From JACJWR01 sp964474045 (GTDB lineage: Bacteria > Actinomycetota > Actinomycetes > S36-B12 > UBA10799): 64,000 bases of DNA. Made by a program: the position numbers and the translations under genes. The DNA lies in contig CAYYRC010000013.1 in the NCBI GenBank assembly GCA_964474045.1, positions 25,536-89,535 of the forward strand, read 5' to 3'. Under the pieces are notes generated by a model. That model searched no databases and was not told where the DNA came from. It was given only the letters and a program-made list of their open reading frames with translations. Each line of letters starts with the position of its first letter. Position 1 is the first letter of the stretch. This document shows, piece after piece, positions 28,201 to 39,654 of this stretch.

Positions 28201-29022
28201 GTGACCGCACCTTCGCAAACCTTCCCCGCGCAACCCCAACGGCTCTCGGCTGCGACCGACGGCCAGGGCGTCATCCTGGCTGTCGCCTACAGCTCCGACG
28301 CCCGGCAGCGCACCTCCGCCGACTTGCTCGCGCGACGCGTGGCGCATCGACTCGGGTGCCCGGTCGCCGTGGGACAGATCCAACGGGGCACCCTGCTGGC
28401 CGACGGCAGCCTGCGCACGCTGCACGACCGAGGGGCGCGCCGCGTCGTGGTCGCGCCGGCGGTGCTCACCGCCGCCGCAGACCTGCAGCCGGGGCCCCGC
28501 ACTCTGGCCCATGGGGCTGCCCTCAACATGACCTTCGCCATGGCCGAGCCGCTGGGCGGCGACCCGCTGCTGCTCTCCGGCATCCTGGAGCTGCTGAGCC
28601 GCTCTGAACGCAGCCCGCAACCGGACACGCCGGTCCGGATCGTCCTGCCGTGGACGGATGCCTCGGTGGCTGCCGAGGTGGCGCGCTCGACCTGCCGAAT
28701 CACCGAGGCGGGCTGGGGTCCGGCCGAGGTTCGCGTACTGGACCCCTCCGGCGAGCTACGGCGCTGGGACCGTGACTGTGGCGCGGGCGCGCCGACCCCC
28801 AGCACCGACCCGTGCGACCTGGCCGACCGCGGCACCGGCCGGCACGGACGGCGCCGAAAGCGGATCGTGCTGCCCCTCAGCGTCCTGGCCGGGCCCTTCG
28901 CGGCCCGGGTGGCGCACTGCGCAGAGGCCGACGGCGACGAGGTGATCCAACAGACGCTGCACGCCACCGACGCCTGCACCAGGCTCATCGCAACCCGCGT
29001 CGTGGAGGCGCGCCGACGCTGA
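28201..29022 (+). CDS. CbiX/sirohydrochlorin chelatase-like protein
   Basis: 273 aa from GTG 28201; the frame is open upstream, but the region 5' of this GTG contains the tandem repeat. The two halves resemble CbiX domains: ILAVAYSSDARQRTSADLLARRVAHRLG followed by a GARRVVVAPAVL strand, and a second half with RIVLPLSVLAGPFAARVA. True chelatases start with a V-A-H-G-S motif; here it reads VAYSSD, and the second metal-binding His is not obvious. It may be a degenerate member that binds rather than metallates tetrapyrroles. The assignment is tentative. Confidence 0.55.
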   Translation: MTAPSQTFPAQPQRLSAATDGQGVILAVAYSSDARQRTSADLLARRVAHRLGCPVAVGQIQRGTLLADGSLRTLHDRGARRVVVAPAVLTAAADLQPGPRTLAHGAALNMTFAMAEPLGGDPLLLSGILELLSRSERSPQPDTPVRIVLPWTDASVAAEVARSTCRITEAGWGPAEVRVLDPSGELRRWDRDCGAGAPTPSTDPCDLADRGTGRHGRRRKRIVLPLSVLAGPFAARVAHCAEADGDEVIQQTLHATDACTRLIATRVVEARRR

Positions 29023-29074
29023 CGCACCACGCGGCTGGCACCGGACGTGTCCGGATAGGGCAACATGAGGGCTC

Positions 29075-30241
29075 ATGGACTTCTCCGTACCCGAGGAGCT
29101 GCAGCAGCTCCGGACATCGTTCGCCGCCTTCGTCGACCGCGAGGTCCGGCCGTTGGAAGACGAGCTGGCACCCGAGTTCTGGTCGGCCTGCCCCGACCGG
29201 GAGCTGATCGAGCAGGTGGCCGACAAGGTGCGCCGGCGCAGCGCCCAGGAGGGCTTCTACGCGGCGCACATGCCCGAAGAGGTCGGTGGCCAGGGGCTGA
29301 GCACGCTCGGGATGTCGCTGCTGGTGGAGGACGCCGCGCACAGTGGGCTGCGGCTGGCCATGCTGGCCATCTCCCCACCCAACCCGAGCGGGCCCAGCCA
29401 GCTGCTGCTCGCACTGCCGGAGCACCTGCGCGAGCGCTATGCCCGGCCGATCGTGGCCGCGGAGTCGTCCATGTGCTTCGCCCTGACCGAGCCCGAGGCC
29501 GGTTCCGACGCCCAGGCCATCCGCACCCGGGCGGTGCCCGAGGCGGGCGGCTGGCGCATCAACGGCCACAAGCACTACATCACCAACGGCGACAAGGCGG
29601 ACGTCGCCGTGGTCTTCGCCGTGACCGATCCGGACAAGCGCGCCGCCGGCGGGATCACGGCCTTCCTGGTGCCCAGCGACCAGTTCCGCCGCGGGCCTGT
29701 GCAGTGGAACATCTCCGACACGCACCCCAGCGAGCTGTTCTTCGAGGACGCGTGGGTGCCGGACGACCATGTCATCGGCGACGTGGGGGCCGGCTTCCTG
29801 CTGGCGATGGGATTCCTCAACGCCGGGCGCGCCTACATCGGCGCCCAGGCGCTGGGGCTGGCCGAGTACGCGCTGGACGCCGCTGTCGCCCATGCGACCA
29901 GCCGCACCGCCTTCGGCCGGCCGATCTCGAAGTTCCAGGCCGTGTCGTTCCCGCTGGCCGAGTCGAAGGCCGACATCGAGGCGATCAGGTGGCTCGTCTA
30001 CCACCTGGCGTGGAGCGTCGACGAGGGCAACAGCCCGATGTTGGACGCTTCGATCGTCAAGTACTACGCCACCGAGAAGGCCTACGCGGTCGCCGATCGC
30101 GCGCTGCAGACGTTCGGCGGCATGGGCCTGCTCAAGGAGGGCCCGATCGAGCGGATCCTGCGTCACCTTCGGATGCTGCGGGTGGTCGAGGGCGCGTCCG
30201 GCATCCAGCAGCTTGTGATCGCGCGCTCGCTGGGCATGTGA
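29075..30241 (+). CDS. acyl-CoA dehydrogenase
   Basis: 388 aa, the standard length. It is an FAD enzyme oxidising an acyl-CoA to the enoyl-CoA. CFALTEPEAGSDAQAIRTRAV is the ACAD signature near residue 135. YITNGDKADVAVVFAVTD follows. The C-terminal VVEGASGIQQLVIARSLG carries the usual Glu-Gly region. ATG 29075 has only a weak GAGGG ahead of it. kgd lies 91 bases downstream on the same strand; whether they share a transcript is unclear. Substrate chain length is unknown. Confidence 0.88.
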   Translation: MDFSVPEELQQLRTSFAAFVDREVRPLEDELAPEFWSACPDRELIEQVADKVRRRSAQEGFYAAHMPEEVGGQGLSTLGMSLLVEDAAHSGLRLAMLAISPPNPSGPSQLLLALPEHLRERYARPIVAAESSMCFALTEPEAGSDAQAIRTRAVPEAGGWRINGHKHYITNGDKADVAVVFAVTDPDKRAAGGITAFLVPSDQFRRGPVQWNISDTHPSELFFEDAWVPDDHVIGDVGAGFLLAMGFLNAGRAYIGAQALGLAEYALDAAVAHATSRTAFGRPISKFQAVSFPLAESKADIEAIRWLVYHLAWSVDEGNSPMLDASIVKYYATEKAYAVADRALQTFGGMGLLKEGPIERILRHLRMLRVVEGASGIQQLVIARSLGM

Positions 30242-30332
30242 TCCGCGTCGCCCCACCGAGCCGAAAGCCCCGCCTCGACCCGCGCGGGGATAGGCTAGGG
30301 CGATCCCACTTCCGCCGCGCGAGGGAACTCCT

Positions 30333-33920
<3,588 letters not shown>

Positions 33921-33928
33921 CAGCCTCG

Positions 33929-34105
33929 ATGTACTTCACGGACCGTGGGATCGAGGAGCTGGAGCAGCGCCGGGGCGACGAGAGCGTCTCGCTGCTGTGG
34001 CTGGCCGAGCAGCTGCGGGTCTACGTAGACCTGCATCCCGACGACGAGGACGCAGTCGAGCGCGTGGCCACCTGGCTCGCACGCCTGGACGACGAGGACG
34101 ACTGA
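33929..34105 (+). CDS. small DUF6104-type protein downstream of kgd
   Basis: 58 aa, acidic. It starts MYFTDRGIEELEQRRGDESV and continues WLAEQLRVYVDLHPDDEDAVERVATWLARLDDEDD. I recognise this as the small family regularly found just after the fused 2-oxoglutarate dehydrogenase gene in actinobacteria. Only 8 bases separate it from the kgd stop, so it is co-transcribed and perhaps translated by reinitiation. The function is unknown; the fixed neighbourhood suggests a link with Kgd. Confidence 0.75.
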   Translation: MYFTDRGIEELEQRRGDESVSLLWLAEQLRVYVDLHPDDEDAVERVATWLARLDDEDD

Positions 34106-34133
34106 GCGCCCGGCGCTCCCCGCCTTCCGCGGA

Positions 34134-35093
34134 CTAGTCGCGGGTCAGGACGATCTTGCCGAAAACGTCGCCGGCGGCGACCGCCGCCAGACCGGCGGCG
34201 GCGTCGGACATCGGCAGCTCGCGGTCCACCAGCGGGCGCAGGCCGGTGCGCAGGCACAGGTCGATCAAGTCGGCCAGCTCCTCGCGCGTCCCCATCGTCG
34301 AGCCGATGACGGACAGCTGTTTGAAGAAGATGCGGGTCAAGTCCGCCGGCGGATTCGCCCCGGTGGTGGCGCCGCTGATCACGATCCGACCGCCCGGGCG
34401 CAGCGACTTCACGGAGTGCTCCCAGGTGGCGGCGCCCACGGTTTCCATGACCGCGTCCACACGTTCGGGCAGTCTGGCGCCGGGAACGAACACGGCATCC
34501 GCGCCCAGTTCCAGCGCTCCCGCCGACCGTGCCTGATCGCGGCTGGTGGCCCACACCCGCAGGCCCAGCGCTCGGCCCAGGGCGATGCAGGCCGTGGCCA
34601 CGCCACCGCCCACACCCTGCACCAGAATCGTCTCACCCGGCTGCAGCTGGCCACGGGTGACGAGCATGCGGTACGCGGTCAGCCATGCCGTCGGCAAGCA
34701 GGCCGCCTCGGCCCAGGACAGCTCCCGGGGCTTGGGCACCACGTTGGCCGCCGGCACGACGACGATGTCCGCGAACGTCCCCTGGAACTTCTCGCTGAGC
34801 AGCGAGCGGGCCGGGTCGAGGGTCTCGTCCGGGCCACCGCCGATGACCGAGTGCACCACCACCTCGCGACCCTGCGGGTCGATGCCCGCGGCATCGCAGC
34901 CGAGGATCATCGGGAAGGCATCGGCCGCGATGCCCACCCCGCGCAGCGTCCACAGGTCGTGGTGGTTGATGCTCGCGGCCCGCACGCGCACGGCGATCCA
35001 CCCCGGCGCCAGCTCCGGCTCCGGCCGCTCCCCGACGACGAGCGCCGACAGTGGGTCGAGCGGCTCGGCCCGCGCGGCGTAGACGGCGAACAT
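34134..35093 (-). CDS. zinc-type (MDR) quinone oxidoreductase-like enzyme
   Basis: 319 aa, medium-chain dehydrogenase/reductase fold without structural zinc. GCDAAGIDPQGREVVV and SINHHDLWTLRGVG are in the catalytic domain; the nucleotide fold runs from ILVQGVGGGVATACIALGRALG to RPGGRIVISGATTG. The Rossmann fingerprint is GVGGGVAT. It is expected to use NADPH to reduce quinones or enones. The gene is 3 bases from the malic enzyme stop on the same strand. The substrate is unknown. Confidence 0.82.
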   Translation of the reverse strand: MFAVYAARAEPLDPLSALVVGERPEPELAPGWIAVRVRAASINHHDLWTLRGVGIAADAFPMILGCDAAGIDPQGREVVVHSVIGGGPDETLDPARSLLSEKFQGTFADIVVVPAANVVPKPRELSWAEAACLPTAWLTAYRMLVTRGQLQPGETILVQGVGGGVATACIALGRALGLRVWATSRDQARSAGALELGADAVFVPGARLPERVDAVMETVGAATWEHSVKSLRPGGRIVISGATTGANPPADLTRIFFKQLSVIGSTMGTREELADLIDLCLRTGLRPLVDRELPMSDAAAGLAAVAAGDVFGKIVLTRD

Positions 35094-35096
35094 GAT

Positions 35097-36269
35097 CTAC
35101 AGCGAGATGCGGGCGACGCCGTCGGCGGTCGCCGCAGCCGAGACCGCAGCAGCAACCGAGACCGCGACGCGGCGGTCGAACGGCGACGGCACGATGTAGT
35201 CCGGCGCCACCCGGTCCCCCACTACCGCGGCGATCGCATCGGCCGCGGCAAGGTGCATGTTGGGTGTGATCTTGCGGGCCTGCACGTCCAGCGCGCCGCG
35301 GAAAAGCCCCGGGAAGGCGAGCACGTTGTTGATCTGGTTGGGGAAGTCCGACCGGCCAGTGGCCACGACCGCCGCATACTTGCGGGCGACTTCGGGGTGA
35401 ATCTCCGGAGTCGGGTTGGCCAGCGAGAAGATGATGGCGTCGGCTGCCATCCCCGCGATCGCCGACTCCGAGATCGTGCCGCCGGAAACACCGATGAAAA
35501 CATCTGCGCCGACGAGGGCCTCGGCGACGGTGCCGGTCAGGCCGCGCGGGTTGCTGGCCGCGGCCAGGGCTGCCTTGGCATCATTGAGGCCGGCGCGATC
35601 AGGGCCCAGCACCCCCTGCGAATCCACGACCACGATGTCGGCGACGCCGGCCTCGCGCAGGATCTGGGCAACGGCTGTCCCCGCGGCGCCGGCGCCGGAG
35701 ATCACGGTCTTGAGCCCCGGCAGCGTCCGTCCGGTCAGGCGTGCGGCGTTCTCGAGCGCGGCGAGCACCACGATGGCGGTTCCGTGCTGGTCGTCGTGGA
35801 ACACGGGGATGTCCAGGCGGTCGGCCAGCCGGCGCTCGATGTCGAAGCAGCGGGGAGCCGAGATGTCCTCCAGGTTGACCCCGCCGTAGGCCGGCGCGAT
35901 CCTCGCGACGGTCTCCACCACGTCGTCGGTGTCGGTGCAGTCAAGGCAGATCGGCACGGCGTCGACGCCGGCGAACTCCTTGAACAGCAGCGCCTTGCCC
36001 TCCATCACCGGCAGCGCAGCCGCTGGTCCGATGTCGCCGAGACCGAGCACCGCCGTGCCGTCGGTCACGATCAGCACCGTGTTGGCCTTCCATGTGTAGG
36101 AGAAGGCCAGGGAGGGGTCGGCAGCGATCGCCTCGGACACCCGGGCCACGCCCGGGGTATAGGCCAGCGCGAGGCCCTCGCGATCGCGGATGCGCACCGT
36201 CGGGCGTACCTCGATCTTGCCGCCGCGGTGGAGCGGGAAGGCGGGATCGAGTTCGCGGTCGGCAGTCAC
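35097..36269 (-). CDS. malate dehydrogenase (oxaloacetate-decarboxylating), malic enzyme
   Basis: 390 aa from GTG 36269 with AGAGGA ahead; a TTG 5 codons upstream is also open. It converts malate to pyruvate and CO2 with NAD(P)+. Motifs: RDREGLALAYTPGVA, SYTWKANTVLIVTDGTAVLGLGDIGP, VFHDDQHGTAIVV and the dinucleotide loop ISGAGAAGTAVAQILREAG. The short length without a C-terminal phosphotransacetylase-like domain places it in the small bacterial class. It feeds pyruvate or reducing power and is followed by the MDR reductase. Confidence 0.93.
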   Translation of the reverse strand: MTADRELDPAFPLHRGGKIEVRPTVRIRDREGLALAYTPGVARVSEAIAADPSLAFSYTWKANTVLIVTDGTAVLGLGDIGPAAALPVMEGKALLFKEFAGVDAVPICLDCTDTDDVVETVARIAPAYGGVNLEDISAPRCFDIERRLADRLDIPVFHDDQHGTAIVVLAALENAARLTGRTLPGLKTVISGAGAAGTAVAQILREAGVADIVVVDSQGVLGPDRAGLNDAKAALAAASNPRGLTGTVAEALVGADVFIGVSGGTISESAIAGMAADAIIFSLANPTPEIHPEVARKYAAVVATGRSDFPNQINNVLAFPGLFRGALDVQARKITPNMHLAAADAIAAVVGDRVAPDYIVPSPFDRRVAVSVAAAVSAAATADGVARISL

Positions 36270-36411
36270 GCCAGTTCCTCTCAACGGCAGTCGCGGATGC
36301 GCAGCGGGCGGCGAAGCGGCCGCAGCAGCCGCAATCCTCCCACACGGGAACGCTCAGCCGCTCACAGCGCCTGCGGCTATCGTCGGAGGAAGACCTGCGA
36401 GCGGAGGATGG

Positions 36412-36828
36412 ATGTCGGGTACCACTCGGGACGGATCGTCCGATCTCCCAGGCGGGGCCGTCGCAGCGGTGTCGCTGCAGGTGCCGCTGGGCCCAGCAGG
36501 GGTCCGCGTGGCACGCGCCGCGATCACCAGCGAGGCGGCCGCTGCCGGGCTCACCGTGGACCGGATCGACGATGCCCGGCAGATCGTCGCCGAGCTCGCG
36601 GCCCTGTGGCCAACCGCCTCCGAGGGCACCGGCAGCACCCTGCACTTGGACATCTCCACAGCACCTGGACAGCTGGGCGTCGACGCCTCGGTCACCCCTC
36701 CCGCGGAGCCCGACCTGTCATCGTTCGCGTGGACGTTGATCGAGGAGCTCGGCGAGCGCTCAGAGGTGCGCGTCGCCGGGGGCGCCACCTCGGTCGCAGC
36801 CGTGATCGGCACCTCGGTGTCGACGTGA
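36412..36828 (+). CDS. anti-sigma factor, RsbW-like (degenerate histidine-kinase-type ATPase)
   Basis: 138 aa. GGAGG lies before ATG 36412. The fold resembles RsbW/UsfX: N-terminal strands (VSLQVPLGPAGVRVARAAI), a helix LTVDRIDDARQIVAELAALW where true RsbW has the E...N box, then DASVTPPAEPDLSSFAWTLIEELGERSEVRV. The Glu and Asn that bind Mg-ATP are not evident. The TGA overlaps the GTG of the sigma factor, so the pair is translationally coupled; the likely role is to hold the sigma factor inactive. The low similarity keeps this a tentative family call. Confidence 0.65.
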   Translation: MSGTTRDGSSDLPGGAVAAVSLQVPLGPAGVRVARAAITSEAAAAGLTVDRIDDARQIVAELAALWPTASEGTGSTLHLDISTAPGQLGVDASVTPPAEPDLSSFAWTLIEELGERSEVRVAGGATSVAAVIGTSVST

Positions 36829-37634
36829 ACCCGTCCTCGCCGCGGCCCGGGCGAGCGGGCCTGGACGGCGGCGGGGTACCGGCGCTGCTGGCGATCGTCC
36901 ACGACGAACACTCCGCCGCCGCGGATCGGTCGGCGGCCGAGGCGCAGCTGGTCCAGGCCTTCCGCGGCCTCAGTCGGGGGATCGCCAACCGCTACGCGAA
37001 CGGCCGGGTTGAGCGCGACGACTTGTACGCGGTGGCCGACGCCGGGCTGCTAGCCGCCATCCGACGGTTCGACCCCGCAAAGGGCGCATCCTTCCCCACC
37101 TTCGCCACCGTCACCATCGCCGGCGGCATCAAGCGGCACTTCCGCGACTCCACCTGGTCGCTGGGGGTGCCGCGGAGGATTCGGGACTTGAGCGTGCGGC
37201 TGCGCTCGGCCGAGGCCTCCCTTGAGCAGCGCACCGGATGCAAGCCCACGGCGCAGCAGTTGGCGGCGGAGCTGGAGGTGCCGCTGGACGACGTGGTCGA
37301 GGCCCTGGGAGCCACTGGCGCGTATGCGACGAGCTCGATCGACGCCGGTGCCACGGTTGACGGCGGGGGCGAATGGTCCGAGGCCGACCGGCTCCAGGCC
37401 GAGGAGGTCGGCTACGCCGTCGTGGAGCACCGCGAACTGCTGCGCCCGGCCTTGGACTCACTGTCCGAGCGGGAGCGGCTGATCGTCATCGCGACGTTCT
37501 TCCGCCACCAGTCCCAGACCCAGATAGCCGAGCAGCTGGGGGTGTCACAGGTCCATGTGTCGCGGCTGCTGCGCAAAGCCCTGGAGCGGCTGCGCGCCAG
37601 CCTGACCGAACCCGCGGAGCCCCCGACGGCCTAA
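36825..37634 (+). CDS. RNA polymerase sigma factor, SigB/SigF subfamily
   Basis: 269 aa from GTG 36825. Region 2 contains DDLYAVADAGLLAAIRRFDPAKGASFPTFATVTIAGGIKRHFRDSTW; region 3 follows with RRIRDLSVRLRSAE; region 4 has LSERERLIVIATFFRHQSQTQIAEQLGVSQVHVSRLLRKALERL. This is the general-stress/development sigma subfamily (SigB/F/G). The adjacent RsbW-like gene supports partner-switch control. Its stop shares the four bases CTAA with the stop of the converging membrane gene. Confidence 0.9.
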   Translation: MNPSSPRPGRAGLDGGGVPALLAIVHDEHSAAADRSAAEAQLVQAFRGLSRGIANRYANGRVERDDLYAVADAGLLAAIRRFDPAKGASFPTFATVTIAGGIKRHFRDSTWSLGVPRRIRDLSVRLRSAEASLEQRTGCKPTAQQLAAELEVPLDDVVEALGATGAYATSSIDAGATVDGGGEWSEADRLQAEEVGYAVVEHRELLRPALDSLSERERLIVIATFFRHQSQTQIAEQLGVSQVHVSRLLRKALERLRASLTEPAEPPTA

Positions 37635-38038
37635 CCGGCAGGGGGCTCCTCGTCCGGTTCCAGCAGCGCCATGAGCCCCGGCAGCAGCGAGTTGACCACG
37701 CCGACCGCACCGAGGACCAGGATCACCGCCCCGACCGCCGTGGTCCAGGCGCCGTCCCCCGACAGCACCGTCCAGCCGACGATCCCGACGAAAACCTCGA
37801 CGATCAGGTACGGCGTGCGCGCCAGCGAGTTGCGCCGCAGCAAGCCGAAGCACACAAGCCCGATCAGCGCTGCGAACACCAGGTAGATGGCGATCTCGAC
37901 GCCGGTCGCGGTCACAGTGGAGCCCCGGCTGTTGCGGCCGGCGATGCCGATCGCCATCGCATAGGCCACCAGCGCCAGGGCCTCGAACGCGGTGATGCCG
38001 ATGGCGAGTCGCAGCGGCCACTGCGGGGGTGGGGTCAC
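37631..38038 (-). CDS. four-helix membrane protein, unknown
   Basis: 135 aa with four hydrophobic helices: LAIGITAFEALALVAYAMAIGI, GVEIAIYLVFAALIGLVCFGLL, TPYLIVEVFVGIVGWTVL and AVGAVILVLGAVGVVNSLLPG. The tail is acidic (LLEPDEEPPAG). GTG 38038 follows a TATCGT box by 6 nt, so it is probably leaderless. It is divergent from the lipid kinase. I do not recognise the family. Confidence 0.65.
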   Translation of the reverse strand: MTPPPQWPLRLAIGITAFEALALVAYAMAIGIAGRNSRGSTVTATGVEIAIYLVFAALIGLVCFGLLRRNSLARTPYLIVEVFVGIVGWTVLSGDGAWTTAVGAVILVLGAVGVVNSLLPGLMALLEPDEEPPAG

Positions 38039-38044
38039 GCCCCG

Positions 38045-38050
38045 ACGATA
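38045..38050 (-). promoter_or_regulatory. -10 box of the membrane protein gene (leaderless)
   Basis: TATCGT on the minus strand, 6 nt from GTG 38038. Confidence 0.5.
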
Positions 38051-38098
38051 CCCGCCGCCCCGACCGCCGCCGACGAGTCGGCGCCGCACCCGCCCGCA

Positions 38099-38104
38099 TA
38101 GGCT
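38099..38104 (+). promoter_or_regulatory. -10 box of the lipid kinase gene (leaderless)
   Basis: TAGGCT, 6 nt before ATG 38111. It shares the 72-base divergent gap with the membrane protein promoter. Confidence 0.5.
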
Positions 38105-38110
38105 GCGGGT

Positions 38111-39070
38111 ATGCGAGGACTGCTGGTCGTGAACCCGAAGGCCACTGCGACCACCGACCGGACTCGCGACGTGCTCATCCATGCCCTGGCCGACCAATTC
38201 GACCTCGAGGCAGTCCGCACCGACCACCGCGGCCACGCCATGGAGCTTGGCGCCCGCGCGGTCGCCGAGGAGCTGGACGTCGTGGTGACCCTGGGCGGGG
38301 ACGGCACCGTCAACGAGACCATCAACGGCATGATGTCCGTCCGGGGCGACCGCGGGCCGGAGCAGCTGCCCCGCTTCGGCGCAGTCCCCGGTGGCAGCGC
38401 CAACGTCTTCAGCCGCGCGCTGGGCTTTCCGATCGACCCGGTCGAGGCGACCGGAGAGCTGGTCGACGCGCTGCGCAACGAGCGCACCCGGACCATCGGG
38501 TTGGGCCACGCCAGCGGCATCACCGCGGACGGCGCCGACTTCGACCGCTGGATCACCTTCAACGCCGGGCTGGGCCTGGATGCCGAGATCATCCACAACA
38601 TGGAGGCAGCGCGCGCGAAGGGCAAAGAGGCCTCCCCCACCCGCTACCTGATGACGACCCTTCGGACCTTCTTCGCAGGCACCAACCGCAAGGATCCCGC
38701 CATGACGCTCTTCGTGCCCGGCCTGGGCACGGTGGAGGGAGTCTTCCTGGCCATCATCCAGAACGCCTCGCCCTGGACCTATTTGGGCACCTTGGCCGTC
38801 AACCCGCTGCCTGAGACCACGTGGGACTCAGGGCTGGGAGTCTGGGCCGTGCGGCGGATGCGCATCCTCGAGGGGCTGCGCTACTCCAGGCGGGTGATCA
38901 TGCAGTCGAAGGCCGGCTCGACCAAGAGCCTCTTCGTGGGCAACGACCTGGCCGAGTTCTCGGTGACCTGCGAGCCGCCCGTGCCACTGCAGATCGACGG
39001 CGAGGGGCTGGGCAGCATCACGTCCGCCACCTTCACCTCGCACTCGGACATGCTGCGCGTCTACACCTGA
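38111..39070 (+). CDS. diacylglycerol kinase-like lipid kinase
   Basis: 319 aa of the DAGK catalytic/YegS type. It opens LLVVNPKATATT, then VVTLGGDGTVNETINGM (the G-G-D-G-T nucleotide loop) and FGAVPGGSANVFSRALGFP. The C-terminal beta-sandwich ends with PLQIDGEGLGSI. It phosphorylates a diacylglycerol or related lipid using ATP and could recycle lipids from phosphatidylinositol mannoside or wall-polymer synthesis. In mycobacteria a related gene lies next to whiB1, as here. Confidence 0.85.
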   Translation: MRGLLVVNPKATATTDRTRDVLIHALADQFDLEAVRTDHRGHAMELGARAVAEELDVVVTLGGDGTVNETINGMMSVRGDRGPEQLPRFGAVPGGSANVFSRALGFPIDPVEATGELVDALRNERTRTIGLGHASGITADGADFDRWITFNAGLGLDAEIIHNMEAARAKGKEASPTRYLMTTLRTFFAGTNRKDPAMTLFVPGLGTVEGVFLAIIQNASPWTYLGTLAVNPLPETTWDSGLGVWAVRRMRILEGLRYSRRVIMQSKAGSTKSLFVGNDLAEFSVTCEPPVPLQIDGEGLGSITSATFTSHSDMLRVYT

Positions 39071-39106
39071 CCGCAACGGTGCGGCCGACGCCGGCCGCAC
39101 CGTTGA

Positions 39107-39364
39107 TCAGCGGTTGTTGCTGCGGACCGCGATTCGCGACCGGCGACGGCGCAGCTGCAGCCGCTCAGGCTCGCTCATGCCGCCCCACACCCCGAAGTCC
39201 TGGCCGGTCTCGAGCGCCCACGCCAGGCACTCCTGCATGACCGGGCACGTGCGGCACACGGCCTTGGCCTTCTCGATCTGGTCAACGGCCGGGCCTGCGT
39301 CCCCGATCGGGAAGAACAGTTCCGGGTCGTGCGTCAGACATGCCGACTCAAAGCGCCAGTCCAT
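39107..39364 (-). CDS. whiB1: WhiB-family iron-sulfur regulator, WhiB1-like
   Basis: 85 aa from ATG 39364, chosen because GGAGGT lies 8 bases upstream and WhiB1 proteins begin with MDWR; the GTG at 39394 would add 10 residues. The four cluster cysteines are C9, C37, C40 and C46 (C-x27-C-x2-C-x5-C), followed by the GVWGG turn and a basic tail (LRRRRSRIAV). The 4Fe-4S cluster reacts with NO, and the protein binds the primary sigma factor to tune transcription. A long upstream region carries CRP-like sites. Confidence 0.92.
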   Translation of the reverse strand: MDWRFESACLTHDPELFFPIGDAGPAVDQIEKAKAVCRTCPVMQECLAWALETGQDFGVWGGMSEPERLQLRRRRSRIAVRSNNR

Positions 39365-39533
39365 CTGGCGGACCTCCATGCTCGGGTGATTCACTGCTGT
39401 GGCTCACGTTCTTGTGGGTACATGGCTGCGTGGGTGCTCCGGGGAGCCTGAATCGCAGCTGGGCGGGCGTTCATTTCCGGCGATCGGGGGCGGTGTGCGG
39501 ACCCGGCAGTCTGATGACCTATTGTTCGCCGTC

Positions 39534-39549
39534 TGCATCAAGGGTCACA
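39534..39549. promoter_or_regulatory. possible CRP-type site, whiB proximal
   Basis: TGCAT-N6-TCACA has 7 of 10 half-site bases matching TGTGA-N6-TCACA. It lies just upstream of a weak TAGGTC -10 (39516-39521, minus strand). Low confidence alone; see the paired site. Confidence 0.3.
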
Positions 39550-39601
39550 CAGCGCGGCGGGGCGCACAAGGGGTGACGACCCCCGGAACGCCGGAATACC
39601 G

Positions 39602-39617
39602 TGTCGGCTATGTCACA
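39602..39617. promoter_or_regulatory. possible CRP-type site, whiB distal
   Basis: TGTCGGCTATGTCACA matches 8 of 10 half-site bases of the CRP consensus. Mycobacterial whiB1 is controlled by the cAMP receptor protein, which makes this position interesting. It is about 250 bases from the whiB start. Confidence 0.4.
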
Positions 39618-39654
39618 CCGGGGATCCCGCCTCGGTACTTGACTTCCGGACTAC

